Source of the DNA: an uncultured Bacteroidales bacterium | Lineage (GTDB): Bacteria > Bacteroidota > Bacteroidia > Bacteroidales > UBA932 | Assembly: GCA_945874155.1 (NCBI GenBank) | Contig: CAMCFO010000006.1 | Coordinates: 23,889-87,888 of the forward strand | Length of the DNA stretch: 64,000 nucleotides | Reading direction: 5' to 3' | Notes under the pieces: model-generated | What the model saw: the letters and a program-made list of their open reading frames with translations, nothing else | What the model was told of the DNA's origin: nothing | The model's database searches: none | Shown: positions 1 to 9,500 of the stretch, in pieces | How positions within the stretch are numbered: the first letter of the stretch is position 1 | Layout of the letters: each line of letters begins with the position of its first letter | Position numbers and translations under genes: made by a program

Positions 1-1413
1 ATCCTGTGAAAATTCTGAAGCATTGCCGGCATTGATGTCTGTTCCGGATGCAGGGATGATGGAACCGAGGGATTTGTTCTCAGCATCGAACATCTCGACA
101 TAGAGTGTACCGGCTTTCAAGGTAGAATAGAACGCGAACACATCCTTATTCTCAACTGTCTGTGCAAGGGCGGCTGGAGCAGCAAGAGAAGTTCCTGAAA
201 GAGAGAATGATGCTACGGTTGCAAGGTCAACCTCATTGTAGATTGTCTCGCCGGCACCTGCCTGGACAATCTGAATGTTTTTCGTCTCTCCAAGTGACGG
301 AACTATGCTGACAGTTGCAGCACGCTGCTCACCGGTGTTCCCGTCGATGATGAGTTCGATTGTTGAGGGAGCAAGAGCCTTTGTCGATCCGGCAAGATGA
401 ATCCAGGAAGCTGCGGATTCAGGAATATTCACAGTGTAGTCAACGTTTGCGCTGACAGGGATTGTGACTTTGCCACCTGCGTTGCCGACGGTTTTTGCAT
501 CATACACAAAAGTAAGTTCCCCTCTCTCGAAAGTGAGATAAACGGCCTTTGTAGAAGAATCGGAATTCCTGATGGCCTTGATGATGAGGTAACCTGTTTC
601 AGGAAGCGGGTCAGGAGCGGTCACTTTGACAACATCACCGTTGAGAACGGCAGTATATCCCTGAGCCTCCACGAAAACGTGAGTTGTGGCATCTTTCCCA
701 ATCACCTCGAAAGGCACGTCAACGCTCTGCCCCGGAAGGACCGCGATAAAGTCCTTGCTCACTGAAATGCGGAAACCAGCCTCAATCGGAAGCCTGTAGG
801 TCTGGTCAGGAGTTGAATTGAGAACAATCACAAGGTATCCATTCTCAACGTAAACACTCTTGAACAGGCAGCTTCCTGTTGAAGGTTCACCTGTGGAAGA
901 TGATGAGCCGACAGCCTTGACAGGATTTCCACTCTCGTCGGTCACCCTTGCAGGAGTCTCGGTCTCTGAATATTTGATGGTCCAGTAACCTTCTGAATCA
1001 ACGCCGAAGATCGGAGTGTCGCCCTTGTCGCCTTTCTCGCCCAGGGCCTTCACAGGATTGCCGTTTGCATCTTTGATGCGGTTGCCGTCGATTGTCCAAT
1101 AGCCTTCTGAATCAATTGAGACATTGAGTTGTACTGGTCCATTATCAATTGTTATCTTGTGGACAGTACCGTTTCCAAGAGTAATGGTATAGACATTCCC
1201 GTTCTGGACAATGTCCTTTACAGTCTGTCCTGACTGGGTAAAGGCCTCAAGTGCCCTTACATTTGCATTGAATGCATTGAGCTGGTTTGCCATTGCGGCC
1301 ATCTGGGCCTCAAGGGTGTTAATTCTTTCCTCCACTCCGGAGAGGTCCGTACAGGCCACTCCGAGAGAAAGGATGGCAATCGCCGAAGCGAATCTTACGA
1401 AATTCTTTTTCAT
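1..1413 (-). CDS. DUF4988/BACON-type surface lipoprotein, 3' end outside window
   Basis: The frame is open for all 471 codons from the ATG at 1413 to the left edge, so the C-terminus is missing. The N-terminus is a lipoprotein signal ending in LSLGVACTD. It is followed by a short coiled coil (about residues 25-55, heptad-like VEERINTLEAQMAAMANQL). Two copies of a DSEGYWTI...GNPVKA(L/V)G module then appear around residues 90-160, as in DUF4988 proteins. Beta-rich segments follow, including a BACON-like stretch (GGKVTIPVSANVDYTVNIP ... W). It is the last visible gene of the PUL 1 operon, 30 bp after a DUF4832-like gene. By position and fold it is probably a surface glycan-binding protein or the non-catalytic front of a larger enzyme. 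Which of these depends on the missing part. DUF4988 can also precede lyase domains. Confidence 0.75.
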   Translation of the reverse strand, partial: MKKNFVRFASAIAILSLGVACTDLSGVEERINTLEAQMAAMANQLNAFNANVRALEAFTQSGQTVKDIVQNGNVYTITLGNGTVHKITIDNGPVQLNVSIDSEGYWTIDGNRIKDANGNPVKALGEKGDKGDTPIFGVDSEGYWTIKYSETETPARVTDESGNPVKAVGSSSSTGEPSTGSCLFKSVYVENGYLVIVLNSTPDQTYRLPIEAGFRISVSKDFIAVLPGQSVDVPFEVIGKDATTHVFVEAQGYTAVLNGDVVKVTAPDPLPETGYLIIKAIRNSDSSTKAVYLTFERGELTFVYDAKTVGNAGGKVTIPVSANVDYTVNIPESAASWIHLAGSTKALAPSTIELIIDGNTGEQRAATVSIVPSLGETKNIQIVQAGAGETIYNEVDLATVASFSLSGTSLAAPAALAQTVENKDVFAFYSTLKAGTLYVEMFDAENKSLGSIIPASGTDINAGNASEFSQD

Positions 1414-1443
1414 CAGTTTTGTGTTTTATTAAATATGATCTTG

Positions 1444-3030
1444 TTATCTTGCTGAAACTGAAACCGTCCCGACACGTACCCAACCGGATTCAGTCTGGTA
1501 CTTCGGCGCTGCTGCAAGACGGATTCCTATTTCATTGTCACGTGTGGTGTCAACTATGCCCACTGCCCAGGAATAGCCCCCAACAGACACTCCCTTCATC
1601 TCCACTTCGGTCTTGTAGGAAGTGATGTTGCCCTTGAGCCACTTTGAGAGGTCTGTCTGCTCATCCACGAAAATCTTGACAGGATTGTCGTTGCTGTCAA
1701 GAAGAGCGACTGCAACCCTGAATTTGTAGTTCCACTGCGGGAGATTCACAGGACAGTAGCCCCATCCCAGATTGGCCCAACTGTGAGCAATGGTGACTTT
1801 GTCTCCAAATTTCGCCTTGGTCGGGAAAGAGACCTGAGTCGGATAGAGCCTGTAACCGCCTTCCGAGATGAAGCGCTCAACGTATTCGTAGGCATTCTCG
1901 AACCAGCTCTTCGTCTCACCCCCGACACGGAAATCCATCATATTCACGTGTGCCTCCATTGAGGAATCGAATTCTCCCTTGCGGACATCTTCAGGATGGC
2001 CTTTCCTATAACCGGCAGGGTCATTCCAGTAAGAATGGCTGGAAACGATCCAACCTCCCTCCATAATGACAGGCAGTTTGTACAGCCATTTCTGGACATA
2101 AGCCTTCTCCCAGTCATTATAGCCCCAATCCTGGTTGTTCATTCCGAATGAATCTGCACGCAGGCAGTAGCCGTTGTCGATTGCTATCTGGAGAACAGCC
2201 TCGCTGTCCGGCTGCGGATCCTTACCCTCACTGATAGGATGACCTATCTGGCGGTGATAGTTGATCACAAGAGGAACTTTTGTGAAATTGTCCGCATAGA
2301 GTTTCGTAATCCAGCGCATTGTCTCAGCCTTGTACTCGGAAGTCTTCGAGGTGATGGCATTGTTCTGCTCGTAGCAGACATTGTGTCCTTCGCCCCATTT
2401 TCCAAGGCCATAAGCATCAATGAATGCGGTTTTCTTCGGATCATTGAAATATGCAGCAAATGCCTTTACAAAAGTCTCATAGTGCTTTCTCCAGGTCGGA
2501 TCGATTGCCAAAGGAGTCTTTCTGTCCGGAAAGTTTCTGTCCGAAAGCCAGTATTCGGCTCCGTCATCAAATACGAACTGAGGGGTGTTTTCCCTCTGGT
2601 CCCTTCCGTCCACAACGACGCGGAACGCAATTGGCAGTCCAAGCTCTTCAGCCCTTTTCACCAATTTATAAATGTTGCTGGAAGGATCTTCCCACGCATA
2701 TTTGCCTTCAGAAGGATTCAGGTTCTTCCATCCGGTCCTGATGTAGCAGGCAGAAGCATAATCCCTGACATAGACCTCCTTGCCAAGATCCGGGACACTG
2801 AATTTCGTGTCAAAATAAGAAGGATCGGCTGTACCGGAGAGATACATCACCCACCCCGTCAGAGGGTTCCTCAGGACTGATGTCTTGTCGGCAGTGATTT
2901 TCACAGTGGTATTGCCTGCGATTTCCCCGGAGTTCCCAGTATTTTGGGAACCCGGTTCTTTCGCACAGGCACAAGCGGACACGATTACCGCCGCAACCAT
3001 AAGGATACTGTTCTTTACTGTATATCGCAT
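1444..3030 (-). CDS. DUF4832/DUF4874-like lipoprotein, putative TIM-barrel glycoside hydrolase (copy 1)
   Basis: 528 residues. A lipoprotein signal ends at about residues 18-23 (VSACACAK). The mature protein starts with TSVLRNPLTGW, then alternating helix/strand segments like a TIM barrel, and ends with a beta-sandwich-like domain from about residue 395. GLGKWGE (Glu214) and MEGGW (Glu324) are shared with the gene at 9501-11102. Their spacing of about 110 residues fits an acid/base on strand 4 and a nucleophile on strand 7 of a clan-A hydrolase. That mechanism is inference. The family assignment rests on the NP..GW opening and overall look. It lies 6 bp after the SusE-like gene in the PUL 1 operon, so it probably acts on the glycan bound by this SusC/D system. 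No substrate can be read from the sequence. Confidence 0.65.
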   Translation of the reverse strand: MRYTVKNSILMVAAVIVSACACAKEPGSQNTGNSGEIAGNTTVKITADKTSVLRNPLTGWVMYLSGTADPSYFDTKFSVPDLGKEVYVRDYASACYIRTGWKNLNPSEGKYAWEDPSSNIYKLVKRAEELGLPIAFRVVVDGRDQRENTPQFVFDDGAEYWLSDRNFPDRKTPLAIDPTWRKHYETFVKAFAAYFNDPKKTAFIDAYGLGKWGEGHNVCYEQNNAITSKTSEYKAETMRWITKLYADNFTKVPLVINYHRQIGHPISEGKDPQPDSEAVLQIAIDNGYCLRADSFGMNNQDWGYNDWEKAYVQKWLYKLPVIMEGGWIVSSHSYWNDPAGYRKGHPEDVRKGEFDSSMEAHVNMMDFRVGGETKSWFENAYEYVERFISEGGYRLYPTQVSFPTKAKFGDKVTIAHSWANLGWGYCPVNLPQWNYKFRVAVALLDSNDNPVKIFVDEQTDLSKWLKGNITSYKTEVEMKGVSVGGYSWAVGIVDTTRDNEIGIRLAAAPKYQTESGWVRVGTVSVSAR

Positions 3031-3036
3031 AATCTA

Positions 3037-4401
3037 TCAGTCAAAACGAATAAGATTGTGTCTTGCATCGATGGTTATTCTGCTGAGTTTCACTCCTCCG
3101 GAGGCAGGTTTCCATTTCCTTTGGGAAACGGCAGCCGCTGTCGGAATCCACTTTCCCATCGTGAGTTCAATGTCGGCTTCCACAGGGACTCCCGGTTCTG
3201 TAGCCGGCACAAATGCCAGAACTCTGGACAGGAAGTCCACTGTACGGTCCTTGTTAGGGTCGTTCCCGTCCGTGCCCTCGCCCTGACGGATGTCATCCAC
3301 CTCGGAAGGACCCCGGGCGACCCTGATACAGAAGGCACCATCCGCGGAGGGCACTGTAAACGCTGAGCCCTGCCAGCAAATGATCTGCGGATCGACCTTC
3401 GATACCTTGAACGGTAAGGCCTTTCCTTGCCAGCTATCCCAACCTGTCATTGAGTTGATGTAGTAATTGCCGTCAAGAAGAGTCTTTGTGAGAATCCAGC
3501 AAGCAGGGTTCTTGTTCTCGTATGCGAACTCGACTGTCAAAGGCTCAAGCCTGTTCTTCGGAGAGAAGAACTGGACTGTCTTGTTCTCGATGTCAATGAT
3601 TACTCTCCAGTAACCCTCTGACGGAACATTCCAAGCAGGAAGTTCTTCTCCCTCCTTCAGTTCCTTGACAGTTGCAGGGTAAGCCTCTGTTCCTGCAGGT
3701 TTCCCGTCGACCTGGTCAGCATCAGGAATGTCAACATTACCCTCTACAGGACAAATGTATGAGGTTATCCCCTGATATTCAATTGGAATAGTAAGTTCTC
3801 CAGGTTTGAGGTAAACTTCCTCGGCATAGATGTATTCATTCTCCGGCGTCTTGCCGATTGCCTTTTTGGTCGTTCCGGTCACGGCATCTCCCGACAGAAA
3901 GATCCTGTCGGCATCAAAAGTGAGAGGACGGTACGGACGGACGCTGAAACTTGTTGTCCTGACCTCTGGCATAACATATTTCTCGCCGCCGTCCCATTTC
4001 GCGATGACCTTGAATTCCATACTCACTGCACGAGAGTAATTCTTGTGCCATTTCTCCGTAAGGAGTTTCTGAAGCTGGCTGGTAGTGTATTCCTTGAAGA
4101 ACACCCCGTCATCCTCAACCTGACGGACAGCATTGCTGAAGTCATTTCCCTCAATGTCGAGATAGGTCACATAAGTGACTATATAGTCATCGGACATCTC
4201 CCTTGCAGGAGTCCAGTTCAGTGTCAGGGCGACCTCATCCAAAGCCTCGGCATCAAGTATAATCTCGGTGGATGAAGCTTCGAGAGTCATTGTCTCTACA
4301 ACGTCATACAAACTTCTGTCCGGTCCGGGGAAGCCTCCCTTGTTGCAGGCAGCAAGTGAAAGCAGACCTGCGGTAAAACCCAAAATATATCCGTGTTTCA
4401 T
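3037..4401 (-). CDS. SusE-like outer-membrane lipoprotein (starch-binding-module type)
   Basis: The first ATG followed directly by a signal peptide is at 4401 (MKHGYILGFTAGLLSLAAC). The longer frame from 4425 adds eight residues before the signal and is less likely. The protein has about 454 residues with Cys in the lipobox LAAC. An N-terminal domain follows the SusE pattern (strand-rich, ALTLNWTPAREM near residue 60), and tandem beta-sandwich modules follow, which bind glycan in the SusE/SusF family. It starts 27 bp after the SusD stop and is followed 6 bp later by the first DUF4832-like gene. It most likely sits on the cell surface and helps SusC/SusD capture the substrate. It has no catalytic motif. 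Confidence 0.75.
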   Translation of the reverse strand: MKHGYILGFTAGLLSLAACNKGGFPGPDRSLYDVVETMTLEASSTEIILDAEALDEVALTLNWTPAREMSDDYIVTYVTYLDIEGNDFSNAVRQVEDDGVFFKEYTTSQLQKLLTEKWHKNYSRAVSMEFKVIAKWDGGEKYVMPEVRTTSFSVRPYRPLTFDADRIFLSGDAVTGTTKKAIGKTPENEYIYAEEVYLKPGELTIPIEYQGITSYICPVEGNVDIPDADQVDGKPAGTEAYPATVKELKEGEELPAWNVPSEGYWRVIIDIENKTVQFFSPKNRLEPLTVEFAYENKNPACWILTKTLLDGNYYINSMTGWDSWQGKALPFKVSKVDPQIICWQGSAFTVPSADGAFCIRVARGPSEVDDIRQGEGTDGNDPNKDRTVDFLSRVLAFVPATEPGVPVEADIELTMGKWIPTAAAVSQRKWKPASGGVKLSRITIDARHNLIRFD

Positions 4402-4428
4402 ATTAAATAAAATCATATCGTCCATTTA

Positions 4429-6375
4429 CTATCTCCAACCCGGCACCTGACGGAGATTGAGGTTCTTGTCAATGTCATCCTGAGGAATCGGCCACCAATA
4501 GCTGATGAAACGGCGGGTCTGGTACTTGGTTCTTTTGTAATATTCATCCCTGTTTGCTTTATTAGCACGGGAATCCATTCCATAGAAAGGCCCGTTAAGG
4601 ACATCCGCAGCCTCTTTCCAACGACGGAGGTCATCGAAGCGGTTTCCTGCCTCACAATTCAGTTCGACCCTTCTCTCCCTGTGAATCAGATCACGCAGTA
4701 CGTTCACATCGTCTGAAAGCGGAATCATCGCAACACCGTCTCCGTCAACACCGTTGCCGTAGAGAGGAATGCCCGCCCTCTCCCTGATTTTGTTTATAGA
4801 TGTAACTATATCGTTCTTGTTTGCAGCGAGGGTTCCTTTTGACACGCTATACTCGAAAAGACATTCTGCGTATGAAAGATATGCCTCTGCGAGACGGTAG
4901 ATTGCTCCGTGGCGGGTTTTGTACTTTCCGGAATTTTCTGAAGGTATGGCTGACGGATCAACCATCTTTCTGACGAGGTAGCCGGCAGTCGGAGAATCGT
5001 GATTCGGACCTCCGTCCTGCCCTTCGGAGAAGAAGTCGGTGAATTTGTTGGAGGATTTGTGCTTGTCCTTGCCCCAGTGGTACTGCTCATTGTAGAGTAC
5101 GGAAATGTAGAAGCGAGGTTCACGGTTGCAATACATATTGTAGGTACCTGCGGTCGTAATGACGTGATTGGTCTTCTGTCCTTCCACAGCACCCTGCTCA
5201 GCATAAAAATATTTCGTGTCGTCTTTGTAGTCCTGAGTAGAATAGCCGGTCTCGGTGTAGCCTGAATTGACATTGATTTCAGGATTGCCATCCACGTCAT
5301 ACCCGAGGATAGGAACAAGTCCATTGTTCATAAAGAAGGCATCGACAAGATTCTGGGTCACTCCGATTGCGCCTGCACCACCCATACTGCGCGGGTTGCA
5401 CTGTCTGTCGAACCAGGCGCCGTTGTCGTATGTCTTAGGGAAGAGGACCTCGTGGTTGCCCTGGTCCCAACGCAACAGGACGGCATTCATATATGACATA
5501 TACGGGTCAACCGAACCGTTGTCAAGCCTCTCGACATAGAGTTCATATCCACTTTCCTTTGCTGCTTCAAGGACCTCTAAGTTGGCATCAGCCGCAGTTC
5601 TCCATCTTTCCGGATCATATTCCGAAGAGAAAATCGGAGTACCGTCACAATTCACGAAACCTGCGAAATCAGGATTGCCGTTCACAAGCGGACTGGCTGC
5701 GAATGTCAGAAGACGGGCACGCACGGCAAGACACATCAGGGAAGTTGCCCTTCCGTACTTGTTCGCCTCTTCGTAGGAAGCAGGAAGGATTTCCGATGCA
5801 TCCTTGAGTTCCTGTGCCACCCAGTCAACCACCTCATAGAAAGGAGCCTGTTTGAGCTGCATATCAGCTGCATTCGTGCCCTGGGCAGGACCTGTAATCA
5901 TCGGAATCGCTCCGTATGTCATCACCATCATCGCGTGATAATAGCCGATGAAGAAACGGCACTCGGCCTTCATCCATTCGATTTCCTTTGCGGAAACATC
6001 AAAGAGAGGATGAGCATTCTCGATGAATATGTAGGCAGAACGAATCCTTTTTGAAAATTCTTGCCAGTAGCTGATAATACCTCCCTGTGCAGGCGTGAAG
6101 TTTCCGTTCTGATACAGGATTGCCTTGAAGCCCTGTGACTCCCAGGCTAAAGGCGGGGTAAGGTCATCTGCAATGGCTACCGCACCATCGTAATGGTAAA
6201 AGTTAGGTATGCCGTTATAGATGTAGGCAAGCCATCTCTCAAGGTTTGTCTTGTTCTCGAATGCAGTCTCGATGTCCAATTGGTCATCCGGCTGCTTGTC
6301 GAGATAGTCGCAGGAAACAGCACTGAACACTGCCACAAGACCTGCGATCAGGTATATAAATCTGTTGTTTTTCAT
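4429..6375 (-). CDS. susD-like: SusD/RagB-family outer-membrane lipoprotein (PUL 1)
   Basis: The ATG at 6375 gives MKNNRFIYLIAGLVAVFSAVSCDYLDKQP, a typical SusD lipoprotein signal, and 648 residues in total. The longer frame would overlap the end of susC. Family landmarks are the post-signal DYLDKQPDDQLDIETAF stretch, TPR-like helices, and the C-terminal WPIPQDDIDKN ... NPG-like ending (NLRQVPGWR). SusD proteins cap the SusC barrel and bind glycan at the surface. The gene starts 13 bp after susC and precedes the SusE-like gene, the standard order. Length is in the upper part of the usual range (about 500-650). Confidence 0.95.
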   Translation of the reverse strand: MKNNRFIYLIAGLVAVFSAVSCDYLDKQPDDQLDIETAFENKTNLERWLAYIYNGIPNFYHYDGAVAIADDLTPPLAWESQGFKAILYQNGNFTPAQGGIISYWQEFSKRIRSAYIFIENAHPLFDVSAKEIEWMKAECRFFIGYYHAMMVMTYGAIPMITGPAQGTNAADMQLKQAPFYEVVDWVAQELKDASEILPASYEEANKYGRATSLMCLAVRARLLTFAASPLVNGNPDFAGFVNCDGTPIFSSEYDPERWRTAADANLEVLEAAKESGYELYVERLDNGSVDPYMSYMNAVLLRWDQGNHEVLFPKTYDNGAWFDRQCNPRSMGGAGAIGVTQNLVDAFFMNNGLVPILGYDVDGNPEINVNSGYTETGYSTQDYKDDTKYFYAEQGAVEGQKTNHVITTAGTYNMYCNREPRFYISVLYNEQYHWGKDKHKSSNKFTDFFSEGQDGGPNHDSPTAGYLVRKMVDPSAIPSENSGKYKTRHGAIYRLAEAYLSYAECLFEYSVSKGTLAANKNDIVTSINKIRERAGIPLYGNGVDGDGVAMIPLSDDVNVLRDLIHRERRVELNCEAGNRFDDLRRWKEAADVLNGPFYGMDSRANKANRDEYYKRTKYQTRRFISYWWPIPQDDIDKNLNLRQVPGWR

Positions 6376-6388
6376 TTCAAGACTGTAT

Positions 6389-9300
6389 TTAGAATTTGAA
6401 TTCAAGACCTGCAGAGATTGATTTCATTACCGGATAGGCAGCACCGGTATTTGATGACAATTCAGGATCCCAAAGTTTGAATTTCGAGAATGTCAGCAGA
6501 TTGGTTCCTCGGACATAAACTCTCGCACTGGAGATGAATGATTTCTCTGCGAATCTCTTTGGAAGGGAGTAACCGATTTCTATGTTCTTGAGCCTGAGGA
6601 AACTCATATCCCTGAGCCACCAGGTGGAAGCCTGGCTGTTGTTCGCATTCTCTCCGTAGTCCAGTCTTGGATAGAACACATTCTGACTCGGATTTTCTTC
6701 CGTCCAACGGTCGGTGTAGTTGGTGAAGACATTGTAGTACGTTCCTTTGTTGGATGCCGGGATGATGTTTCCGGAAAGAATGTTCCAAGTCTTGCCGACA
6801 CCCTGGAAGAGGGCTGAAATATCAAGGTCCTTCCAAGAGAAAGTGAAACCAAATCCGTAAACCATCTCTGGATTCTTTGTTCCTCCAATAGGAGACTTGT
6901 CGTAAACGTCAATGTAACCATCGTGGTTGACATCCTTGTATTTGATGTCACCGGGACGCACTTTTGACACAAGTGTCACCTGCGGAAGGTAAGGCTGTAG
7001 TTCACCCGTCTCAACATCTACAAAATCATCGTATGTGTAAAGTCCATCAGCAACGTAACCGAAGAGTTGTCCCACCGGAAGTCCGGTCTGGGCCCTGTTG
7101 GTCCCGATTACGGCTGCCGGTTCATCCATCTCGAGGATGGTGTTGTGTGCATAGGTGAAGGTCCCCATCACACTGAGAAAGAAGTCACGACCGAACTGCT
7201 TCCTGATATTGAGGGAGAGATCGACACCCTGATTCTTTACTTTACCGAAGTTCTGCCAAGGGGATTTTATGAAACCTGTTGTCTGAGGGATGGATGTTCT
7301 TTCCATAAAGATATTGTTTCGCCTTTCATCGAAGAAATCCACCTGAAGGTCGGCAACTCCATTGAAGAGGCCGACTTCAAAGCCGATGTCAGCCTTGTTG
7401 ACTTTTTCCCAGGTAAGGTCAGGGACAGCAAAGTCACCTTCAGCCATACCGTTCTGGTTGTAATTGGACTCATATCCCCAACGGTATTCGCCGAGGGTGG
7501 CCCAGTCATCGGTAATGGTTGAGAGATAGGCAAATCGACGCCCGTCAAGAGATGCATTACCTGTCTGTCCGTAAGAAGCCCTGATTTTGAGTTTCGAGAG
7601 GACCTCTTTAGCACTGTCCATAAACGGTTCTTCGGAAATTACCCATCCGATGGCCCCTGATGGGAAGAAACCATATCTCTTTCCCGGAGCAAAGTTCTCT
7701 GAACCGTTGTAACCGAAGTTGAACTCGGCCACATAGCGGTTGGCAAAAGTATAGGAAGCCCTTCCGGCAAGTCCCTGGTTCCTGTATGGGAGTTTGCTTC
7801 CGTTGTCGTAATTTCTCCTGTTGAACAGGAGGAGGCCTGAAACAGTGTGCTTCTTGTTGAACGTCCTGTCGTATGTGAGAGCCGCTTCAAGGTACACACT
7901 CTTGTTGCCGAATGTTCCTGAATTGGAATGTCCGAGGGTGTTGCTTCCGTTTTTCTTTACAGTGAGAATGAGCGAACCGTCCTCATTACGGCCTGATGCC
8001 GGATTGTATATGGTAGGATTTGTCGTACGGCTCACGGTTCCCGTAGCATAGCGGTCAAATGAGAACGATGCCCTCAGCTTGAGACCTTCAGTGATGAATT
8101 TGAGATCCTGCTCGAGAGTCACAAGGGTCTCAATTTTGCTGGCAGTTGTTCTGTTGTAACCCCTTTGGGTAGCCATTGCCCAGACATTGGACTCCTCTGT
8201 TCCGGGAATCTCACCGGTCGAGTACTGCACAGGGAATTTGAAAGGAACCGCCCTGAAAGCCCTGTTGAAAATCTCGCTCACACTCTCCGGAGTGGAGTTG
8301 CGCTCCTGAAGATAACCTCCGATGTTGATGCGGAGCTTTGTGGTATTGGTGATTTTGATATCCACATTGGAGCGGACATTGTACCTCTGGAGTTTGATTG
8401 AAGGGTCCCATTCCTTCGTAGCGTCCCTTGTCAGGATTCCTCTCTCATTGTAGTAAGCGCAGACAATCGAGTACACGACCCTTTCGTTACCTCCGCTGAT
8501 TTCCGCAGTAACACGCTGGTTGTTCGCCCAATCCTTCGAGATGGCTTTTATCCAGTTTACATCAGGATATAGGTCAGGGTCGTACCCGGCCCTTGTCTTT
8601 GCAATCTGGTCGGTGTACATTGGGAGGGAGCCTGTGTCAACGAGGACATCGTCCAGAAGCTGCATATAGTCTGCTGCACCGATGTACTTCGGAAGTTGGA
8701 CAGGTTGGGTGCCGGCGAACTCCGCCTTGATGGTAACTTTAGGCTTTCCAGCCTGTCCGCGCTTTGTGTTGATAAGGATTACTCCGTTGGCGCCACGCAC
8801 ACCGTAAACTGCACTTGCAGCAGCATCCTTCAACACTGAGAAAGAGGCTATTTCCTCTGCATCAATCGTGTCGAGACTCCTTTCGATTCCATCGACGAGG
8901 ACAAGAGGGTCACCTCCTACACCCTGAAAAGTGGAGATACCACGGATCCAGAATGTTGAATTGTCATAGCCCGGCTCTCCGGAACGCTGTATTGCAAGCA
9001 CACCGGCCACATTACCAGCAAGATTGTTGGTCAGAGATCGGGTTGTCGAGACCTTGAGGGCCTCAGGCTCGATTGCAGTGATGGAAGCAACGACAGACTC
9101 CTTCTTCTGGGTACCATATGCGACAACGACTGCATCGTCCAGTTGTCCGATGTCCTCCACGAGTTCGACATTGATGACCTTGCGGTCCCCAACCGTCTCC
9201 TCTTTAGTAACGAAACCGACATAGTTATACACCAACACCGTCCATTTTTCGGGGACCACGATGGTGTACTTACCGTCAAGATCCGTGATGGCATTGACAT

Positions 9301-9481
9301 TCTTGTCGTTCTTAGCATAGATGGTGGCGCCCACAAGAGGCTCCCCCTTTTCATCAGTGACATTACCGACTATTCTCAAACCGGCAGTGTCCTGGGCAAA
9401 TACGGCTGACAGACCGGTGACGAAAAATACAATCACCAACAGACTGCGCCTCAAAACACTTGAGTATCTGCTTGAAAACAT
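6389..9481 (-). CDS. susC-like: SusC/RagA-family TonB-dependent outer-membrane transporter (PUL 1)
   Basis: 1030 residues with a Sec signal ending in SAVFAQ. A carboxypeptidase-D-like regulatory domain follows (about residues 35-115: RIVGNVTDEKGEPLVGATIY). The plug holds VVVAYGTQKKESVVASIT and the SusC plug hallmark SVLKDAAASAVYGVRGANGVI. The long beta-barrel ends in an aromatic residue (AGLEFKF). It has no STN domain, which fits regulation by the neighbouring hybrid two-component system rather than by FecR/sigma signalling. The gene lies 19 bp after the upstream DUF4832-like gene and 13 bp before susD. It imports oligosaccharides across the outer membrane. Confidence 0.96.
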   Translation of the reverse strand: MFSSRYSSVLRRSLLVIVFFVTGLSAVFAQDTAGLRIVGNVTDEKGEPLVGATIYAKNDKNVNAITDLDGKYTIVVPEKWTVLVYNYVGFVTKEETVGDRKVINVELVEDIGQLDDAVVVAYGTQKKESVVASITAIEPEALKVSTTRSLTNNLAGNVAGVLAIQRSGEPGYDNSTFWIRGISTFQGVGGDPLVLVDGIERSLDTIDAEEIASFSVLKDAAASAVYGVRGANGVILINTKRGQAGKPKVTIKAEFAGTQPVQLPKYIGAADYMQLLDDVLVDTGSLPMYTDQIAKTRAGYDPDLYPDVNWIKAISKDWANNQRVTAEISGGNERVVYSIVCAYYNERGILTRDATKEWDPSIKLQRYNVRSNVDIKITNTTKLRINIGGYLQERNSTPESVSEIFNRAFRAVPFKFPVQYSTGEIPGTEESNVWAMATQRGYNRTTASKIETLVTLEQDLKFITEGLKLRASFSFDRYATGTVSRTTNPTIYNPASGRNEDGSLILTVKKNGSNTLGHSNSGTFGNKSVYLEAALTYDRTFNKKHTVSGLLLFNRRNYDNGSKLPYRNQGLAGRASYTFANRYVAEFNFGYNGSENFAPGKRYGFFPSGAIGWVISEEPFMDSAKEVLSKLKIRASYGQTGNASLDGRRFAYLSTITDDWATLGEYRWGYESNYNQNGMAEGDFAVPDLTWEKVNKADIGFEVGLFNGVADLQVDFFDERRNNIFMERTSIPQTTGFIKSPWQNFGKVKNQGVDLSLNIRKQFGRDFFLSVMGTFTYAHNTILEMDEPAAVIGTNRAQTGLPVGQLFGYVADGLYTYDDFVDVETGELQPYLPQVTLVSKVRPGDIKYKDVNHDGYIDVYDKSPIGGTKNPEMVYGFGFTFSWKDLDISALFQGVGKTWNILSGNIIPASNKGTYYNVFTNYTDRWTEENPSQNVFYPRLDYGENANNSQASTWWLRDMSFLRLKNIEIGYSLPKRFAEKSFISSARVYVRGTNLLTFSKFKLWDPELSSNTGAAYPVMKSISAGLEFKF

Positions 9482-9500
9482 ATTTAGTTAGATTAGAGTG